Source: CAWDMW01 sp963803575
GTDB taxonomy: Bacteria > Pseudomonadota > Alphaproteobacteria > Rickettsiales > UBA998
NCBI GenBank assembly: GCA_963803575.1
Contig: CAWDMW010000002.1
Location: forward strand, 1,178,001 to 1,242,000
Reading direction: 5' to 3'
Length of the DNA: 64,000 nucleotides
In this document: positions 49,930 through 58,085 of the stretch, piece after piece
Layout: the number at the start of each line of letters is the position of its first letter
How positions within the stretch are numbered: position 1 is the stretch's first letter
The notes under the pieces: generated by a model
What the model saw: the letters and a program-made list of their open reading frames with translations, nothing else
What the model was told of the DNA's origin: nothing
Database searches by the model: none
Program-made: the position numbers and the translations under genes

Positions 49930-51762
49930 TTAGTTAAAATTCCAATCTTCGTAGCCCATCCATTCATTGGTGGATTGAGCCTCTTGTTCGTTTGTTTCAT
50001 CCGGTTTTCGCAAGCGTTCACGTTCCTGCTCTTTGGCAAGGCGATCCAGATTCGGATTGAGGATATGCAGTGCTGCCATGCCGTAGACACGGCAATCCAA
50101 TGCCTCATTGCGGCGACCTTTGGTTAGCACCCAGATGCGGGTGGGATGACCATTGACAAATTTTGTCTGTATGCGCTCGGAGGTGAGCTGCTTGAAATAC
50201 TCCTCCGGATAATCGGCAGGGAAGTGGCAATAGCCAGCTCCTGGCTGATGAATTTTCAGCCGCGAGTAGATCATTTGTTTTGCCGTGTCCGTTCCGATGG
50301 TGAAGAGTTTGACCCTGAGCTTGTTGTTTTTACTGAATTTGCTAACCAGCGGCTTGCCGATCTGATTCGCACCCTTAATCGCATAAATGCGCTGATATTC
50401 ACGGCCTTTACAATACTCATAAACGCGCTGCGTCTGGTGACCACCGCTATCCACGCAGGCTGCAGCAACGGGCAATGTACGGCCATCGGTGGTTTGAATC
50501 GTCTGCGTCAGCACATTGGTCAAATCCTCCCATACTTTGCTTTGCGCGGGGTCGCCGTGTAGCACATGGTACTGCAGCGACCAGCTTTCCTGCGCCACGC
50601 CCCAACCAATCACTTCGGCTTCCAGCCGATCATCCTGTACATCGACACCAGCGGTGATGACAATCACGCCTTCAGGTGCGACACGACCCCAGTTTTCTTT
50701 TCGCTTCAGCAAGCCCGATGGGTCTATGCCCTCCGTTGCTTCTTTCCATGTCTCGCCCAGCGAGGTATTAACCCAAACCTTGAGCGTCTCCGGCAGACGC
50801 TTGGCTTTGAGGAAACTTGCCACCATCTCCGACCACTTAACCCATGGGCTATACAGCTCGTTGATGTGGAATCCGACAATGCCGTTAAAGGCTGCTTCTG
50901 CTCGCCATTCACCATGGGAGAGCATCCACATTTTGTCGCTTTCTTTCAGCTTCGCTTTACAATGTTCGCATTCGTAATGGACTTCCTCTGGATTCTTTTT
51001 ATCAAATTTCACCAGCTGCCAGCTTAACACCTGAAACGTGCCGCACTCGGAGCAAGGCACATAATATTTACGCTGATCGCTCTGCTGATAGCGTGACTCA
51101 ATCTTGCTTTCATCTTCAATCGTTGGCGTACTGGCGGTCACCAGCAAGCGATTCCAAAAGGTGGTGGTACGCTTTTGCGCGAGCGAGCCTGGATCACCTT
51201 CCGTACCCGCCGAATGCGGGTAGCGGTCTTCTTCATCCAGCAGCACAATCCGAATCGGGCGGCTTGCCAGCGAAGACGGGCTGTTTGCACCTGCCATGGT
51301 GATATGCCCACCCGGAAACTTTTTATGCAGCAGCGTATTGTTACTATTGCGACTTCTTGGATCACCAAACAGATCGGTCAGTGCGTCCGTATCGCGTATC
51401 ATCGGGGCGAGGCGATCTTTACTCCATGTTTCGGCCATATCCAGCGTGGGCTGAATCAGCAGTAGCGGCGAGGGGTCTTGATGAGCAAAGTAGCCGATGA
51501 TATTATTGATAATCTCAGTTTTACCAATCTGCGAGCTGGTCATATAGACCACCTCGGAAACACCAGGCTCATTCACCGCATCCATCATGCCGCGCTGATA
51601 CGGTGCGCGGTCGGTGACCCATGAACCAGGCTCGCTACTCGCCTCCGGACTCAACCTCCTGTTCTGATCCGCCCATTGGCTCACCGTCAGTTCCGGCGGC
51701 GGCATCCACGCCTTCATCACCGTCTGCAATACTGTCGGATAGGTCTTCGGTATCACTCTCAT
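49930..51762 (-). CDS. Terminase large subunit (GpA family)
   Basis: A 610-residue packaging motor. The start of the conserved region (PPPELTVSQWADQNRRLSPE, then GSWVTDRAPYQRGMMDA) is that of lambda gpA-type terminases. Walker A is SSQIGKTE (about 76-83) and Walker B is IRIVLLDEED. A zinc-like CSECGTF with CEHCKAK lies at about 230-265 and a nuclease domain in the C-terminal half. GpA enzymes cut cos sites and pump DNA into the prohead. It overlaps the small subunit gene by 128 bp, unusually long. Confidence 0.93.
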   Translation of the reverse strand: MRVIPKTYPTVLQTVMKAWMPPPELTVSQWADQNRRLSPEASSEPGSWVTDRAPYQRGMMDAVNEPGVSEVVYMTSSQIGKTEIINNIIGYFAHQDPSPLLLIQPTLDMAETWSKDRLAPMIRDTDALTDLFGDPRSRNSNNTLLHKKFPGGHITMAGANSPSSLASRPIRIVLLDEEDRYPHSAGTEGDPGSLAQKRTTTFWNRLLVTASTPTIEDESKIESRYQQSDQRKYYVPCSECGTFQVLSWQLVKFDKKNPEEVHYECEHCKAKLKESDKMWMLSHGEWRAEAAFNGIVGFHINELYSPWVKWSEMVASFLKAKRLPETLKVWVNTSLGETWKEATEGIDPSGLLKRKENWGRVAPEGVIVITAGVDVQDDRLEAEVIGWGVAQESWSLQYHVLHGDPAQSKVWEDLTNVLTQTIQTTDGRTLPVAAACVDSGGHQTQRVYEYCKGREYQRIYAIKGANQIGKPLVSKFSKNNKLRVKLFTIGTDTAKQMIYSRLKIHQPGAGYCHFPADYPEEYFKQLTSERIQTKFVNGHPTRIWVLTKGRRNEALDCRVYGMAALHILNPNLDRLAKEQERERLRKPDETNEQEAQSTNEWMGYEDWNFN

Positions 51763-52210
51763 AAGCAGCCATCTCCGCCAACGCCTCGTAAATGGTGCGC
51801 TTGAGGAATTTCTCGATCTCTTGTGGGTTTTCTAAATGGGCGATCTGGTAAGCAGTCTTGGTTGGGATGCCGAGCATCTTGGCGCGGCATGCCGTGACCA
51901 TTTCCAGCCAATCAACCTCCACCCGCTCGACCGTCACCAGCGCACCCGTGCGCTCGGCCAGTTCAATCTCGGCCATGTCCGCCTGTGCTTTTAACAATCG
52001 CGCCCGTTCCAGATGCGTATCCTGCGGCGTGACACCTTTGCCGAAGGCGCGTTGCTGCAGATAATCGATGTAGGAGCGAACGCATCCAATCAGCTCATAC
52101 TGGTTCTTTTCCGGCTTCGGAATAACGCCTTCCTGCGCCAGTTGCTGCACTCGCCGCTCGGTGATGCCGAAGAGCTTTGCGATGGTTGTGACTGGATAAG
52201 ATGTTGGCAT
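51635..52210 (-). CDS. Terminase small subunit (Nu1-like)
   Basis: A 191-residue DNA-binding packaging protein. The N-terminal winged helix-turn-helix (YPVTTIAKLFGITERRVQQL, then EGVIPKPEKNQYELIGCV) resembles lambda Nu1. A central coiled region follows (ERARLLKAQADMAEIELAERTG), and the acidic C-terminus is encoded by sequence that overlaps the large subunit gene. It recognises the packaging site and recruits the large subunit. It is the first gene of the late leftward operon. Confidence 0.85.
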   Translation of the reverse strand: MPTSYPVTTIAKLFGITERRVQQLAQEGVIPKPEKNQYELIGCVRSYIDYLQQRAFGKGVTPQDTHLERARLLKAQADMAEIELAERTGALVTVERVEVDWLEMVTACRAKMLGIPTKTAYQIAHLENPQEIEKFLKRTIYEALAEMAAYESDTEDLSDSIADGDEGVDAAAGTDGEPMGGSEQEVESGGE

Positions 52211-52272
52211 ATTAACATATTGATATTAAACGATAATAAATGATTATTTACTTGATTAAGTTTTAAATTGAA

Positions 52273-52309
52273 GCGTTAATAGAGATGTCGAAAAGACATC
52301 GATTAACGC
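52273..52309 (+). promoter_or_regulatory. Long hairpin before the DUF6900 gene, in the divergent region
   Basis: GCGTTAAT pairs with ATTAACGC (8 bp) and, inside it, GATGTC pairs with GACATC (6 bp) around a GAAAA loop; a 3-to-1 base internal bulge joins both stems. It lies directly before the AAGGAG of the gene at 52327. The structure could be an operator for a dimeric regulator of the divergent promoters (terminase leftward, these genes rightward) or a leader hairpin in the mRNA. Confidence 0.5.
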
Positions 52310-52326
52310 CAACAAAGGAGCAAGCA

Positions 52327-52833
52327 ATGCAAAACAGCATGCCATTACCTACCCAAAACCCCGAATGGGGATTCTGGGGAACAAGTGTCCAAAACGGCTA
52401 TGAAGCGGCCATGTGCTGGAATACCGCCAGCCGCTTTTTTGCCGATACCTACCAACTCACGCCCGAAGAGGTGACCACCTTGTTAGATGCACGATTCGGG
52501 CGGCATCTGGCAGATGATTTGAGTTTCATCGAAGGTGGCCCAGCAACACCAGAAGCCATCACCAAACACCTGGACACACGCCACGCCAACCATGGCTGGC
52601 GCAGGAGTTTTGAAAAAGCCATCCGCGAGGAAACAGGCAAAAAAATCAAACATGCCAAGCCAAAAGGCAAAGCAGAATTATTGACTGCCATCGCGCAGGA
52701 TCACCTGAATATTGAGACCCTCACAGAGCGTAAATCGGATAGCCACGATTTCCACGAGGTCGCGGTATGGAGCCTCAAAGCAGCATTAGAAGCTGCCTTT
52801 GAAGCTGGCAAATCAACCAACCACACTAACTAA
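52327..52833 (+). CDS. DUF6900-domain phage protein
   Basis: A 168-residue protein. The C-terminal part (from AQDHLNIETL through DFHEVAVWSLKAAL) matches the DUF6900 domain seen in phage and plasmid accessory genes; the N-terminal part (WGFWGTSVQNGYEAAMCW) is also recurrent in such proteins. The function is unknown. The start at 52327 is preferred because AAGGAG is well placed and a long hairpin occupies the region upstream. It opens a three-gene rightward operon. Confidence 0.7.
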   Translation: MQNSMPLPTQNPEWGFWGTSVQNGYEAAMCWNTASRFFADTYQLTPEEVTTLLDARFGRHLADDLSFIEGGPATPEAITKHLDTRHANHGWRRSFEKAIREETGKKIKHAKPKGKAELLTAIAQDHLNIETLTERKSDSHDFHEVAVWSLKAALEAAFEAGKSTNHTN

Positions 52834-52843
52834 GGAGTAAATC

Positions 52844-53305
52844 ATGACAAAACTATCAAACACCCAACAGCGTATCGTAACCGAGGCCGCTAAAAACCCC
52901 GCCAACTGCATCACCGAATGCATGGGCGATATCAAAAACCCGATGATTAAGCAGAAGAGTATCGACTCCATGCTTACCAAGGGCATCATCAACAAACGCT
53001 TTAACGACAACGGTACTGAGATTTACCTCATTACCGAAGCAGGGATTGCAGCGGCAGGCAACACGGTGCAACGCGATGCAACACCAAGCAACGAGCCGAA
53101 GCGCGAAACGAAGCAGTCAACCATCACCAGCTTGCTGGAGCGTGAACAAGGCGCGACACTTGCCGAATTGCAAGAGGTCACCGGCTGGCAAGCCCACTCG
53201 GTACGCGGCCATCTTTCTAACATGCGCCGCAAACAACAGGCGAACATTGAAGCCTCGCTAAACAGCGATGGCAACCGTGTCTATCAAATCGTAAAGGAGG
53301 CATAA
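52844..53305 (+). CDS. DUF3489-domain protein
   Basis: A 153-residue protein with two winged-helix-like parts. The first (about 1-65) resembles a MarR-like fold; the second (about 90-150) is DUF3489, with the signature GATLAELQEVTGWQAHSVRG. Such proteins are common in alphaproteobacterial phages and may bind DNA. A Gln/Thr-rich linker lies between. It follows the DUF6900 gene by 10 bp. Confidence 0.8.
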   Translation: MTKLSNTQQRIVTEAAKNPANCITECMGDIKNPMIKQKSIDSMLTKGIINKRFNDNGTEIYLITEAGIAAAGNTVQRDATPSNEPKRETKQSTITSLLEREQGATLAELQEVTGWQAHSVRGHLSNMRRKQQANIEASLNSDGNRVYQIVKEA

Positions 53306-53307
53306 TC

Positions 53308-53517
53308 ATGCAAAATAGAATGATCAAATATCCCGATATCGAAGTGCAACTGGTCGGCGGCGATGGTAACGCCTTTGCTATTCTCGGCACCTGTCTCCGC
53401 GCAGCGCGGAAAGCAGAATTGCCCAAAGTGGAGCAGGACGCATTCCAAGCCGAAGCCACCTCCGGCGATTACAATCATCTGCTGGCAACCTGCCAACAGT
53501 GGTTTGATTGCACCTAA
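53308..53517 (+). CDS. Small hypothetical phage protein
   Basis: A 69-residue protein with a beta-strand start (YPDIEVQLVGGDGNAFAILG) and two helices. Similar small proteins recur behind DUF3489 genes in phages, but the function is unknown. It begins 2 bp after the DUF3489 stop, and its stop overlaps by 4 bp the stop of the methyltransferase gene on the opposite strand. Confidence 0.65.
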   Translation: MQNRMIKYPDIEVQLVGGDGNAFAILGTCLRAARKAELPKVEQDAFQAEATSGDYNHLLATCQQWFDCT

Positions 53518-54743
53518 CCAGCACGAGCTTTCGCTATTTTAGCAAACGGCTTTTTCTCACCGGCCAGGATCGCTTCCTTGCCGGTGAACTCTTCCCACCG
53601 CTTCACAATCACATCGACATAGCACGGATCAAGTTCAATCAGCCGTGCCTTACGTTGCAGTTTCTCAGCTGCGATCAGCGTGGTGCCGGAACCACCAAAG
53701 CTGTCCAGCACAATATCCTTGGTCTTGCTGCTGTTTTCAATACCACGGCACACCAGCTCCACTGGCTTCATGGTCGGATGCAGATCATTGGTCTTTGGCT
53801 TATCGTAATGCCACAAATCGCTTTGATTACGCGCTCCACACCAGAAATGCTTATTACCATCTGGCCAGCCATAAAGAATCGGCTCGTACTGCCGTTGATA
53901 ATCGGAGCGCCCCATCGTGAAGTGGTTTTTGCCCCATATGATAAAGGTCGACCATTTGCCACCAGCGTCTGCAAAGGCGCAGTGCAAGGTATGGAGTTCG
54001 GAAGAGGACATGCAGATATAGAGCGCACCCTTGCAGACTTTTACCATCTCGGTGCAGGCATCGGTCAGAAATTTCTGAAAATCGTCACCAAGATTATCAT
54101 TCTTAATTTTGCGTTTGTTGCCGCGCACATTGTCTTTCATGGTTTGGCCATAATCGACATTGTAGGGTGGGTCGGTAAATACCATGTCAGCCAGCTCGTC
54201 ACCCATCAATGCCTTCATGGTTTTGGCCTTGGTGCTGTCGCCGCAAATCAATCGGTGATCGCCGAGCAACCAGATATCACCTTCTTTGGAAACCGCTACC
54301 TCCGGCACTTCAGGAATATCGTCATCATCGGTAAGTCCATCGAGCGATGCACCATCCAAGAGTTTCTCCAGCTCCACCGCTTCGAATCCGGTCAGATCCA
54401 AATCAAATCCCAACTCATCCAATTCGCCGAGTTCAATCGCCAACAGCTCTTCGTCCCACTCGGCATCCTCATGGGTACGGTTGTCAGCCAGCCTGTACGC
54501 CTTTATCTGTGCCTGTGTGAGGCCATTGGCGACATGCACTGGCACTTTCTTTAACCCCAGCGACTGCGCCGCCTGCAGGCGCGTGTGGCCTGCAATGATC
54601 ACCATTTCCTCATCCACCACGATGGGCTGGCGGAATCCGTATTCCTTAATCGAAGCCGCTACTTTCGCCACGGCCATATCATTGCGGCGCGGATTCCGCG
54701 CATACGGAACCACGCGGCCAATCTCAATTAGCTCTACTTTCAT
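53514..54743 (-). CDS. ParB-like nuclease domain fused to a DNA methyltransferase
   Basis: A 409-residue fusion. Residues 1 to about 95 are a ParB/sulfiredoxin-like domain (RNPRRNDMAVAKVAASI and AGHTRLQAAQSLG). Residues about 165-400 are a beta-class N6-adenine/N4-cytosine methyltransferase with motif IV DPPYNVDYG preceding motif I DSFGGSGTTLIAAE. Such fusions are frequent in phages and modify phage DNA; the target site cannot be read from sequence. It is separated from the terminase operon by three rightward genes. Confidence 0.9.
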   Translation of the reverse strand: MKVELIEIGRVVPYARNPRRNDMAVAKVAASIKEYGFRQPIVVDEEMVIIAGHTRLQAAQSLGLKKVPVHVANGLTQAQIKAYRLADNRTHEDAEWDEELLAIELGELDELGFDLDLTGFEAVELEKLLDGASLDGLTDDDDIPEVPEVAVSKEGDIWLLGDHRLICGDSTKAKTMKALMGDELADMVFTDPPYNVDYGQTMKDNVRGNKRKIKNDNLGDDFQKFLTDACTEMVKVCKGALYICMSSSELHTLHCAFADAGGKWSTFIIWGKNHFTMGRSDYQRQYEPILYGWPDGNKHFWCGARNQSDLWHYDKPKTNDLHPTMKPVELVCRGIENSSKTKDIVLDSFGGSGTTLIAAEKLQRKARLIELDPCYVDVIVKRWEEFTGKEAILAGEKKPFAKIAKARAG

Positions 54744-54787
54744 GAATCATCCTATTTTTGCTGAATATTCTGTGCATACGCACGGGT

Positions 54788-54819
54788 AGCGAAGTGTCCT
54801 CACAAGACCCCACTTCGCT
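54788..54819. other. 9-bp inverted repeat upstream of the ParB-methyltransferase gene
   Basis: AGCGAAGTG (54788-54796) and CACTTCGCT (54811-54819) are exact inverse complements separated by 14 bases. On the plus strand GTTTT follows. It lies 45 bp upstream of the methyltransferase start and could be an operator or a weak plus-strand terminator. Confidence 0.4.
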
Positions 54820-54907
54820 GTTTTGGAAGTTAAGTCTTTGTTATATAAATGTTTTGTATGCGCCCAAACGAAACGAAATGGTTTTTCTGAATTTGTGGCT
54901 AGTAAAA

Positions 54908-54934
54908 CCCTGCGCCCTCGGCGTACCCGCAGGG
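54908..54934. other. GC-rich dyad in the 54744-54981 gap
   Basis: CCCTGCG and CGCAGGG pair around a 13-base loop inside a GC-rich island (about 54908-54950) in an otherwise AT-rich 238-bp gap. No gene is visible in the gap. A packaging (cos) site or a regulatory element are possible; nothing decides between them. Confidence 0.3.
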
Positions 54935-54981
54935 GGGACGGGTCGGGAGTACCTGCTGATAATCCATGGGATTCAGTGCGG

Positions 54982-55566
54982 TCAGCGGCGCTTCATGCGG
55001 TTGATGTAGAAGCTCAGGTTGCGAGCGAACTCGATGGGCAATCGTTCCTTCACCTTGGCTTGCATAATAAAATCGTTCTCACGCTGCTTAAACAACTGCA
55101 TGATGCCAGGGCCGTATAACAGCTTGAGTGGCAGGCGTTTGCTTGTCTTGCGTTGGTACACCGTGGTTTTACTTGAGCCAGTCTTGCGCGGTGCAATGAA
55201 CGCATCGGGAAGCGTCCGCACCTTGCCATATACCTTCGCCTTGACCAGCCCACGCTTGCCACCTGGTCGTTGCGTTGGCTTCTTGCTGCCAACCACAAAC
55301 TCAATCATCTGCAGCGCACGATCCTTTGCCACCAACGTTGCCCACAACCGTTTGAACGTAGCCTTCTGAGTGTAGATGCGGCGCTTGATTGCTGCCTGCC
55401 TGCTGTTCATTTGCGGGGCAATGTGCCTGGCACTCGCCACCTTTTCACTCGCTGCCACACGGTTGAGGGTACGCACCGTGGCTTGCGGTGCCGCCTTCTT
55501 CTCAAGCGTGTTTAAGCTCCGCCTCAATTTCTTGAGGTCGTGTTGTACTGTTACGTCAAAGGACAT
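54982..55566 (-). CDS. Minor tail protein Z-like
   Basis: A 194-residue, strongly basic protein with the phage minor tail protein Z pattern: LNTLEKKAAPQATVRTLNRV at the N-terminus, then a long helix with MNSRQAAIKRRIY and a C-terminal FARNLSFYINRM. In lambda-like phages this gene belongs between head and tail genes. Here it lies beside the recombinase, more than 10 kb from the other tail genes, though on the same strand. It may still serve the tail, or it was relocated. Confidence 0.7.
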   Translation of the reverse strand: MSFDVTVQHDLKKLRRSLNTLEKKAAPQATVRTLNRVAASEKVASARHIAPQMNSRQAAIKRRIYTQKATFKRLWATLVAKDRALQMIEFVVGSKKPTQRPGGKRGLVKAKVYGKVRTLPDAFIAPRKTGSSKTTVYQRKTSKRLPLKLLYGPGIMQLFKQRENDFIMQAKVKERLPIEFARNLSFYINRMKRR

Positions 55567-55644
55567 AATCCGATTCTCTGTTGCGATGTTAGTGATTGCT
55601 GATATGATAAGCTTCGAGTCCCCAGCTAGGACGCTAACCTGTGT

Positions 55645-57249
55645 TCAAGCGCCTGCGTGTAAGGGTAAGGCATTGATAATACTATCGACTGAATATCCTT
55701 GCAGGTTCTGGTAACGTCCACTAGGGGGCACCAAACCGGACTCATTGTCCGAAAACTCCCTTAAAACCGAGAAAGGGAGCGATAAATCTGGGGTTCTATA
55801 TCCTTCTCCTTTTTGGTAGGACACCTGCCGTGCAAAAGTGGCTTTGAGAAGGATTCTTTTTCCAGTTAAATCCGCTACACGCCAGAATCTGTGGGGGTTT
55901 GCTAAAAACTCTAGGGCGGTTCTATTGACCTTTTCGAAACTGTCGTCCAGCGTCCCGCATTTTTCGATTTTCTCCTCCACCAGCGCCTTGCGATGTTCCA
56001 GATTTTTGATCTGTTTTTCATAAGTGGCCACTAAAGTGGCGCTATCGGTAGTCACAATACGATCCAAGAATTGCTGAATTTTACGATCCAAGCCTTTCCT
56101 ATCATCTTTCAGGCCGCCTACGACCTCTTCATAGCTGCCGAGCTTAATATCCCGCGCCTGTTCCACAATATCCTCCACTAATTTCACCATTACAGGTGAA
56201 GGGGTGATTTTCTGGAGTAATTCTTCAAAGCCGTTTTCGACCTCATCACGCTTGATTGATTTGCCGTAATATTTGCAGTCTTTGGTTTGGCAGAGATAAT
56301 AAGCGTATCGCCCACCGCGCCCGACTGACCAGTTGCCACGATATGGCAGGCCACAGCAGGCACAGGTAACAAAGCCGCGCAGTGGAAAATCTTCGTTTAT
56401 ATCGCGCCGTGCCGGTGCTTTTTCACGCTGGTGCAGTTTATCCTGAATCCTGTTATAAATATCAAAACTGATAATTGGCTCATGTTTGCCGCGTGTCAGT
56501 CCAATGCCCCATTTAGCATATTCATAATAGCCCGAATAAAGCTGCTGGTTGAGCATGTCGATCACGCGTTGAAAATGCACTCGCCCCTTACTGTCGCGTG
56601 GAAAGTTAGGCTGCATCTCAAAAAAGGTCTTTAATTCCACCACCGACCCAAAGCGATTAAGCGCGAACCCCTCCAATCCCTCCTGAATGATCGATGCCAA
56701 AGGCTCATCTCGCACCATCACCTTGCCATGCTCTGGCAGGTTTTCCATTTTGTAACCTTTCGGCATGCGCATGATCCAATAACCAGAGAGCATCCGCGCA
56801 CGCATTCGGTTTTTTACCTGTTCGGCATTTTTCTGCCGCTGGTGCTGCGAAACGCTGGCGAGTAAATTTTCAACCAACTGGCTGTCTGAATCCTCGCCAA
56901 ATTCGATTGACGGTGATTGTAACACACCGCCGACATCCTGAATCGCCATCCGTAATTCAAGATGCGCTTTTAATCCACGCGCCAAGCGGCTGATGTCATC
57001 AATAATAACCACAACCTGCTCATGTTTGTGCTGGCGTAAAAGTGCTAACATGCGCTTCATTGCAGGGCGATCTATAAGGCCACCAGAGATACCTTCCTCT
57101 TGAAATACCTCTATGATCTCTAAGTTACGATATTTTGCGAATTCCCTACACCGCGTTTCCTGCGATGATAGTCCATGCCCGTTTTTCACTTGGTCGGGTG
57201 AAGATACGCGGCAATAAATAACAGCTTTCTGGCTTGGTGCTTTGGTCAT
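55645..57249 (-). CDS. Large serine recombinase (integrase)
   Basis: A 534-residue site-specific recombinase. The catalytic resolvase domain (about 5-150) has the nucleophile Ser in YCRVSSPDQ and Arg residues in DDISRLARG. A recombinase domain (about 165-280), a zinc ribbon (CACCGLPYRG then CQTKDC, about 305-335) and a coiled-coil (about 385-430) follow, as in phage serine integrases. It would insert and excise the prophage. It lies inside the prophage between late and early genes, with a small partner gene just upstream. The last 30 residues look unlike the family and may reflect a sequence join. Confidence 0.92.
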   Translation of the reverse strand: MTKAPSQKAVIYCRVSSPDQVKNGHGLSSQETRCREFAKYRNLEIIEVFQEEGISGGLIDRPAMKRMLALLRQHKHEQVVVIIDDISRLARGLKAHLELRMAIQDVGGVLQSPSIEFGEDSDSQLVENLLASVSQHQRQKNAEQVKNRMRARMLSGYWIMRMPKGYKMENLPEHGKVMVRDEPLASIIQEGLEGFALNRFGSVVELKTFFEMQPNFPRDSKGRVHFQRVIDMLNQQLYSGYYEYAKWGIGLTRGKHEPIISFDIYNRIQDKLHQREKAPARRDINEDFPLRGFVTCACCGLPYRGNWSVGRGGRYAYYLCQTKDCKYYGKSIKRDEVENGFEELLQKITPSPVMVKLVEDIVEQARDIKLGSYEEVVGGLKDDRKGLDRKIQQFLDRIVTTDSATLVATYEKQIKNLEHRKALVEEKIEKCGTLDDSFEKVNRTALEFLANPHRFWRVADLTGKRILLKATFARQVSYQKGEGYRTPDLSLPFSVLREFSDNESGLVPPSGRYQNLQGYSVDSIINALPLHAGA

Positions 57250-57260
57250 CGGACTCCCTT

Positions 57261-57488
57261 TTACCCTTTTTTTCCAAGGGGTTTATCCTCGATGATAGAC
57301 GTTTGGACATCGCAATCAACGCTGTTTTCAACTTCTTTCTCTATTATTTCCAGTTGGTTCATGCCAAGTTGGTAATCAACAAAATTCTCCAGAATCATCC
57401 ATAGTGTGTTCACCAATTCCAGCTTTTGCTCCTCGCTCAGATCGAACTGATCGACATGCTTACGGTATGGCGTGAGATCGGTGATCAT
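57261..57488 (-). CDS. Small protein upstream of the serine recombinase
   Basis: A 75-residue acidic, helical protein (LTPYRKHVDQFDLSEEQKLE, then LVNTLWMILENFVDYQLG). Similar short genes recur directly upstream of serine recombinases in alphaproteobacterial elements, so a role as directionality or accessory factor is possible but untested. It ends 11 bp before the recombinase start and is probably co-transcribed with it. Confidence 0.65.
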   Translation of the reverse strand: MITDLTPYRKHVDQFDLSEEQKLELVNTLWMILENFVDYQLGMNQLEIIEKEVENSVDCDVQTSIIEDKPLGKKG

Positions 57489-57658
57489 CTCAGGCCTCGG
57501 AATATGCTAGCGATAGGGAGGGAATATCTCGCGGAATCTAAATTGGCGCTATGGCACAGCTCTCGCGATGATATGTGTATATATATCAGAAATTGTTCAC
57601 TGTGTTTAGTGTTTACATTTCGCCCACCTGTGGGGTGAAATAATTTTTAAACTATCAA

Positions 57659-57674
57659 CACCGCTTTGGCGGTG
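57659..57674 (-). terminator. Terminator-like hairpin after the DUF6362 gene
   Basis: CACCGC and GCGGTG pair around a 4-base loop (CAAA on the minus strand); a T-rich stretch with TTTAAAA follows a few bases later. It lies 19 bp after the stop of the early leftward operon, in a 204-bp gap that otherwise shows only AT-rich promoter-like sequence for the recombinase genes. Confidence 0.5.
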
Positions 57675-57692
57675 CTTGATGGCACAATCATT

Positions 57693-58085
57693 CTAACGCC
57701 CTTCCTGCTTGGCGTTCAGGCGCACGGAAATCTTCATCAGCGCCACTGACCACATCTGCCAGACCTTGGTGCGTCCACAGCCCAATCGCGCACAGATTTG
57801 ACGGTTGCGCACGCGGTGCGCTTTCAGCCAGATCAGGCGGCGTTCGTCTTCGCTATCCAGCCAGAATATCCACTCGAAACATTCTTCCATCCGGCTGATA
57901 GCTGCTGCCGAGGATGGTCCGAGGCGGAACGGGTCTGGCTCGGCCTGCAAAATTTCCATCGTGGTACGAACCACCTGCGGCCATGCGTTGAAATAGCCCT
58001 GCACACGCACCGGTGGCAGGCGCTTGAGTGTGTAAACTGCTTCTTCAAAACGATCTGCCACATCCGTTACTGTCCATTTTTGCAT
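57693..58085 (-). CDS. DUF6362 family phage protein
   Basis: A 130-residue protein with the DUF6362 pattern: TDVADRFEEAVYTLKRLPPV, VQGYFNAWP and a C-terminal helix-turn-helix-like ARLGCGRTKVWQMW. It probably binds DNA and is a frequent early gene in alphaproteobacterial phages. It overlaps the replication gene upstream by 19 bp. Confidence 0.8.
   Translation of the reverse strand: MQKWTVTDVADRFEEAVYTLKRLPPVRVQGYFNAWPQVVRTTMEILQAEPDPFRLGPSSAAAISRMEECFEWIFWLDSEDERRLIWLKAHRVRNRQICARLGCGRTKVWQMWSVALMKISVRLNAKQEGR

Noticed and set aside
53508..54554. A 348-codon open frame antisense to the ParB-methyltransferase gene
   Set aside because: It has no domain-like features, mirrors the coding strand of a clear methyltransferase gene, and no ribosome site is placed before it.
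55724..55733. GGGGGCACCA resembling a tRNA 3' end inside the end of the recombinase gene
   Set aside because: No T-arm, anticodon arm or matching 5' acceptor strand precedes it, so no tRNA can be folded. It could be an att remnant, but no second copy was seen at a prophage end.
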